Below are positions 23,140 to 25,340 of a stretch of DNA of 25,340 nt, in pieces. The notes under the pieces are model-generated. The model saw only the letters and a list, made by a program, of their open reading frames with translations, ran no database searches and had not been told where the DNA came from. This DNA comes from Spirosoma fluviale (GTDB lineage Bacteria; Bacteroidota; Bacteroidia; Cytophagales; Spirosomataceae), in assembly GCA_945860325.1 (NCBI GenBank), contig CAMARL010000006.1, positions 1-25,340 of the forward strand. The letters run 5' to 3'. Both the position numbers and the translations under genes were made by a program. Each line of letters opens with the position of its first letter. Positions within the stretch are counted from its first letter, which is position 1.

Positions 23140-24237
23140 TTAGAATAAATCAACAAACTGGTCAAATAAATAACGGGAATCGTGGGGTCCTGGGGACGCT
23201 TCAGGATGATGTTGGACTGAAAAAGCTTTCCTGCCATGAACCTGAAGGCCTTCCACCGTTTTGTCATTTAAATTGACATGTGTTAATTCAGCTTTCGAGC
23301 TTGCCATCAATTCGTCCATCATCACAGCAAATCCATGATTTTGAGAGGTTATCTCAGATAGCCCCGTAACTAAATTTTTAACAGGGTGATTTAAGCCTCG
23401 ATGGCCATTGTGCATTTTATACGTCTTTAAGCCACAAACCTGGGCTAAAATTTGATGTCCTAAGCAAATTCCAAAAACAGGTTTGTCACTTTCTAAAAAG
23501 CTGGAAACCGTTTCGACGGCATAGGGCATTACGGCTGGGTCACCTGGCCCATTCGATACAAAATAACCATCTGGATTCCATTTTAAAATTTCGTCAAAAG
23601 ACGTTTTCGCTGGAAATACTTTTAGGTAACAACCCCGATCCGTCAGGTTAGATAATATACTTCTTTTTACGCCTAAGTCTAATACTGCCACGCGGTACGG
23701 AGCGCTTTCATCTCCTAAAAAATAGGATTCTTGGGTACACACTTGTGAAGATAATTCTAGACCTTCCATGGAAGGAATTTTAGACAATTCTATTTTTAAG
23801 GCATCTAAATCAAAAATTTCAGAAGAAATCAGACAGTTCATCACCCCTTTCGTTCGGATATGACGTACTAAAGCACGTGTATCTATTCCAGAAATTCCAA
23901 CGATTCCAGCGTTGACTAAATAATCTTGAAGTGATCCATCAGAAGTGGCTCTTGAATGTACGCTAGCAAATTCATTACACACCATTCCGGCAATTTGGAC
24001 TTGGTCTGATTCCGCTTCTCCCTCACTAATTACCCCATAATTACCAATGTGGGCGGTCGTATTAATGATGACTTGGCCAGCATAAGAAGGGTCTGTGTAA
24101 ATTTCTTGGTACCCTGTCATTCCCGTGTTGAAGCAAATTTCTCCGCCATGGGTCCCAATTTTACCAAGTGCCTTACCGTGAAAAAGAGTGCCATCTTGTA
24201 AGAGCAAAACGGCTGGAGTGGATTCAGTGATTCTCAT
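23140..24237 (-). CDS. carA: Carbamoyl-phosphate synthase small (glutaminase) subunit CarA
   Basis: Hydrolyses glutamine and passes ammonia to the large subunit (CarB), which makes carbamoyl phosphate for arginine and pyrimidines. The N-terminal CPSase domain (about 8-140) has FNTGMTGYQEIYTDPSYAGQ; the class I glutaminase domain (about 182-362) has the catalytic nucleophile C258 in GICLGHQ and the H344/E346 pair in HHPEASPGPHDS, matching E. coli C269, H353 and E355. Length 365 aa is normal. carB is not in the window. The gene follows rplQ on the same strand but a strong terminator lies between, and its own promoter seems to overlap that terminator, so it need not follow ribosomal transcription. 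Confidence 0.97.
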   Translation of the reverse strand: MRITESTPAVLLLQDGTLFHGKALGKIGTHGGEICFNTGMTGYQEIYTDPSYAGQVIINTTAHIGNYGVISEGEAESDQVQIAGMVCNEFASVHSRATSDGSLQDYLVNAGIVGISGIDTRALVRHIRTKGVMNCLISSEIFDLDALKIELSKIPSMEGLELSSQVCTQESYFLGDESAPYRVAVLDLGVKRSILSNLTDRGCYLKVFPAKTSFDEILKWNPDGYFVSNGPGDPAVMPYAVETVSSFLESDKPVFGICLGHQILAQVCGLKTYKMHNGHRGLNHPVKNLVTGLSEITSQNHGFAVMMDELMASSKAELTHVNLNDKTVEGLQVHGRKAFSVQHHPEASPGPHDSRYLFDQFVDLF

Positions 24238-24263
24238 AAAATATGAACTATATAATTTTGATG

Positions 24264-24294
24264 CTAAAATACGTAAAAAAAGGGCTTCAACAAA
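24264..24294 (-). promoter_or_regulatory. Candidate carA promoter overlapping the rplQ terminator
   Basis: On the minus strand: TTTG (24294-24291, in the terminator loop), exactly 19 bases, then TATTTTAG (24271-24264), one mismatch from TANNTTTG. Transcription would begin near 24257, about 20 bp before the carA ATG. Only about 37 bp separate the terminator T run from carA, so a promoter must overlap the hairpin or lie in this short gap. Confidence 0.5.
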
Positions 24295-24306
24295 TGCTGA
24301 AGCCCT
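24275..24306 (-). terminator. Intrinsic terminator after rplQ
   Basis: On the minus strand AGGGCTTCA (24306-24298), an 8-base loop, TGAAGCCCT (24289-24281), continuing as seven T (24281-24275). It is a clear factor-independent terminator 19 bp after the rplQ stop and probably closes the ribosomal protein/rpoA operon. Confidence 0.9.
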
Positions 24307-24325
24307 TCAAAAAATGTAAGAGAAA

Positions 24326-25090
24326 TTAAGCGTCTTCTCCTTTTTCTTCTGTTGGCTCTTCAGTCGCAGGTGCATCCGTAGGCTCTTCAGCAGTTGGAGC
24401 TTCTTCAGCAACAACTTCCTCTGCAGCAACTTCTTCAACAGCTACTTCCGTTTCAGCTACAACTTCAACAACCTCTTCAGTAGCTGGAGCTTCTTCAGCA
24501 ACAACTTCTTCAGCGGCTACTTCAGCTACAACTTCAACAACCTCTTCAGCAACTGGAACTTCTTCAGCTACTACTTCTTCTACTACCACTGCGTCTTCAA
24601 CAACTTCCGCAGAAGGAGCTTCAACGACAGGTGCGGCAGCAATAGCTTCAGTACCTTCTTCTTTCTTAGCTCCACCACGACGACTTCTGCGAGTCTTACC
24701 TGCTTTTTCAGCAGACGCGGCTAACATAGTTTCGTTAAAGTCAACTAATTCAATGAAACAAATTTCGGCGTTATCACCTAATCTGTTTCCTAATTTAATA
24801 ATACGAGTATAACCCCCTGGGCGATTCGCTACCTTCTCAGAAACAATTCCAAATAATTCCTTAACGGATTCTTTATTTTGCAAATAAGCGAAAACAACTC
24901 GGCGATTATTCGTCGAATCATCCTTTGATTTCGTAATTAAAGGTTCTACATATTTACGTAGTTCCTTTGCTTTAGCTACCGTAGTTTCGATACGCTTGTG
25001 CAAAATTAAAGAGGATGCCATATTGGATAATAAGGCTGCTCTGTGGGAAGCTGTTCTTCCTAAGTGATTGAATTTTTTACCGTGTCTCAT
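24326..25090 (-). CDS. rplQ: 50S ribosomal protein L17 with long acidic C-terminal extension
   Basis: Ribosomal large-subunit protein L17. Residues 1-118 are a complete L17 domain (MRHGKKFNHLGRTASHRAAL through GDNAEICFIELVDF). A short basic link (KTRRSRRGGAKK, 132-143) leads to an acidic tail (about 144-254) made almost only of Glu, Val, Ala, Pro and Thr, ending EEKGEDA. At 254 aa the protein is twice the E. coli length (127). The tail is in frame with no stop, so it is not a second gene, and is built from near-identical DNA repeats. Extended L17 tails occur in Bacteroidota, but this one is long. The tail should be disordered and solvent-exposed. The gene lies 80 bp after rpoA in the usual order. 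Confidence 0.97.
   Translation of the reverse strand: MRHGKKFNHLGRTASHRAALLSNMASSLILHKRIETTVAKAKELRKYVEPLITKSKDDSTNNRRVVFAYLQNKESVKELFGIVSEKVANRPGGYTRIIKLGNRLGDNAEICFIELVDFNETMLAASAEKAGKTRRSRRGGAKKEEGTEAIAAAPVVEAPSAEVVEDAVVVEEVVAEEVPVAEEVVEVVAEVAAEEVVAEEAPATEEVVEVVAETEVAVEEVAAEEVVAEEAPTAEEPTDAPATEEPTEEKGEDA
24395..24549 (-). repeat. In-frame direct repeats in the L17 acidic tail
   Basis: A 29-bp sequence starting TTCAGCTACAACTTC (plus-strand reading) is identical at 24452-24480 and 24521-24549, 69 bp apart (23 codons). A 24-bp sequence starting TGGAGCTTCTTCAGC is identical at 24395-24418 and 24485-24508, 90 bp apart (30 codons). All spacings are multiples of three, so gain or loss of units keeps the frame. 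Confidence 0.8.
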
Positions 25091-25111
25091 TGTTGTATTT
25101 CGTAAGTTAAA

Positions 25112-25125
25112 AGCTCTTTCGAGCT
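25112..25125 (-). other. Small tetraloop hairpin between rpoA and rplQ
   Basis: On the minus strand AGCTC, loop GAAA, GAGCT, followed by TTTTA. It is a 5-bp stem with a GNRA-type loop in the rplQ leader. It may be a weak pause or a folded leader element; the stem is short enough to be chance. The remainder of the 80-bp gap shows nothing I can name. Confidence 0.3.
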
Positions 25126-25170
25126 GCGGTTAGTTAATTCACATGAATAAACCACCTATTACTTTGTTAA

Positions 25171-25340
25171 TTAATCTTCATCTAATCGATATTTGGCAAC
25201 ATCCATTCCGAATGTCAATCCTTTTTCGTCGATTAATTGCTCTAATTCAGTTAACGATTTCTTTCCAAAATTGCGGAACTTCATCATATCTGAAATTTCT
25301 AGTTTAGCTAATTCTCCTAGCGTACGAACATCTGCCGATT
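25171..25340 (-). CDS. rpoA: RNA polymerase alpha subunit RpoA, 3' end only
   Basis: The last 55 codons of the alpha subunit of RNA polymerase, truncated by the window edge. Reading from the edge: SADVRTLGELAKLEISDMMK, then FRNFGKKSLTELEQLIDEKG and a short tail ending KYRLDED. This is the helix-hairpin-helix part of the alpha C-terminal domain, which binds UP-element DNA and activators; the FGKKSLTEL segment is its hallmark. The stop codon lies at 25171-25173. The order rpoA-rplQ matches the end of the conserved ribosomal protein operon, whose other members lie beyond the window edge. Confidence 0.96.
   Translation of the reverse strand, partial: SADVRTLGELAKLEISDMMKFRNFGKKSLTELEQLIDEKGLTFGMDVAKYRLDED

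Noticed and set aside
24395..24549. CRISPR-like repeat array
   Set aside because: Repeats are in a coding frame, unevenly spaced, and have no unique spacers.
24326..24660. The acidic tail of L17 as a separate gene or a frameshift product
   Set aside because: It is in frame with the L17 core without a stop, and tails of this composition are known in Bacteroidota L17.

Overview
The window looks like a piece of a Bacteroidota chromosome, most likely from the Cytophagales. The evidence is low GC, sparse Shine-Dalgarno sites, several TTG starts, promoters of the TTTG-N19-TANNTTTG type, a Bacteroidota-style LptD, and an rpoA-rplQ-carA gene order. The placement comes from gene content only. Nothing points to a plasmid, phage or transposon. 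I see no tRNA or rRNA gene, CRISPR array or insertion sequence. No gene-free stretch exceeds about 110 bp.

Layout. (1) 1-4069, plus strand: the 3' part of an RND efflux pump gene (its 5' end lies outside the window), overlapping ribD (riboflavin synthesis). (2) 4066-6160: a manganese module. mntH (Nramp transporter, minus) and mntR (DtxR/MntR regulator, plus) diverge from a 34-bp perfect palindrome and a good mntH promoter. (3) 6264-9206, minus: a solitary SNF2-family helicase. (4) 9309-14725: an envelope block. Amidase, MCE-domain protein and prmA form a tight minus-strand operon, divergent from lptD. (5) 14722-16075: a lipoprotein MsrA, divergent from a small membrane enzyme with the sphingomyelin-synthase-like (PAP2_C) catalytic triad. 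(6) 16065-20380, minus: a FlaA1/CapD-type nucleotide-sugar dehydratase, a WbqC-family protein, thiL, and a small lipoprotein whose terminator lies directly in front of thiL. (7) 20465-23088, plus: a mini cytochrome-b5-like protein, a BadF/BadG (GlcNAc-kinase-like) ATPase, and a conserved-looking 470-aa protein of unknown function. (8) 23140-25340, minus: carA, rplQ with a very long acidic tail, and the 3' end of rpoA.

Most of this is core metabolism and cell-envelope biology. The items most worth a second look are the 470-aa orphan protein, the PAP2_C enzyme, the mntH/mntR control region, a carA promoter that appears to be built into the rplQ terminator, the terminator in the thiL leader, the two-cysteine LptD, and the repeat-built acidic tail on ribosomal protein L17. 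I do not see a convincing new multi-gene system.
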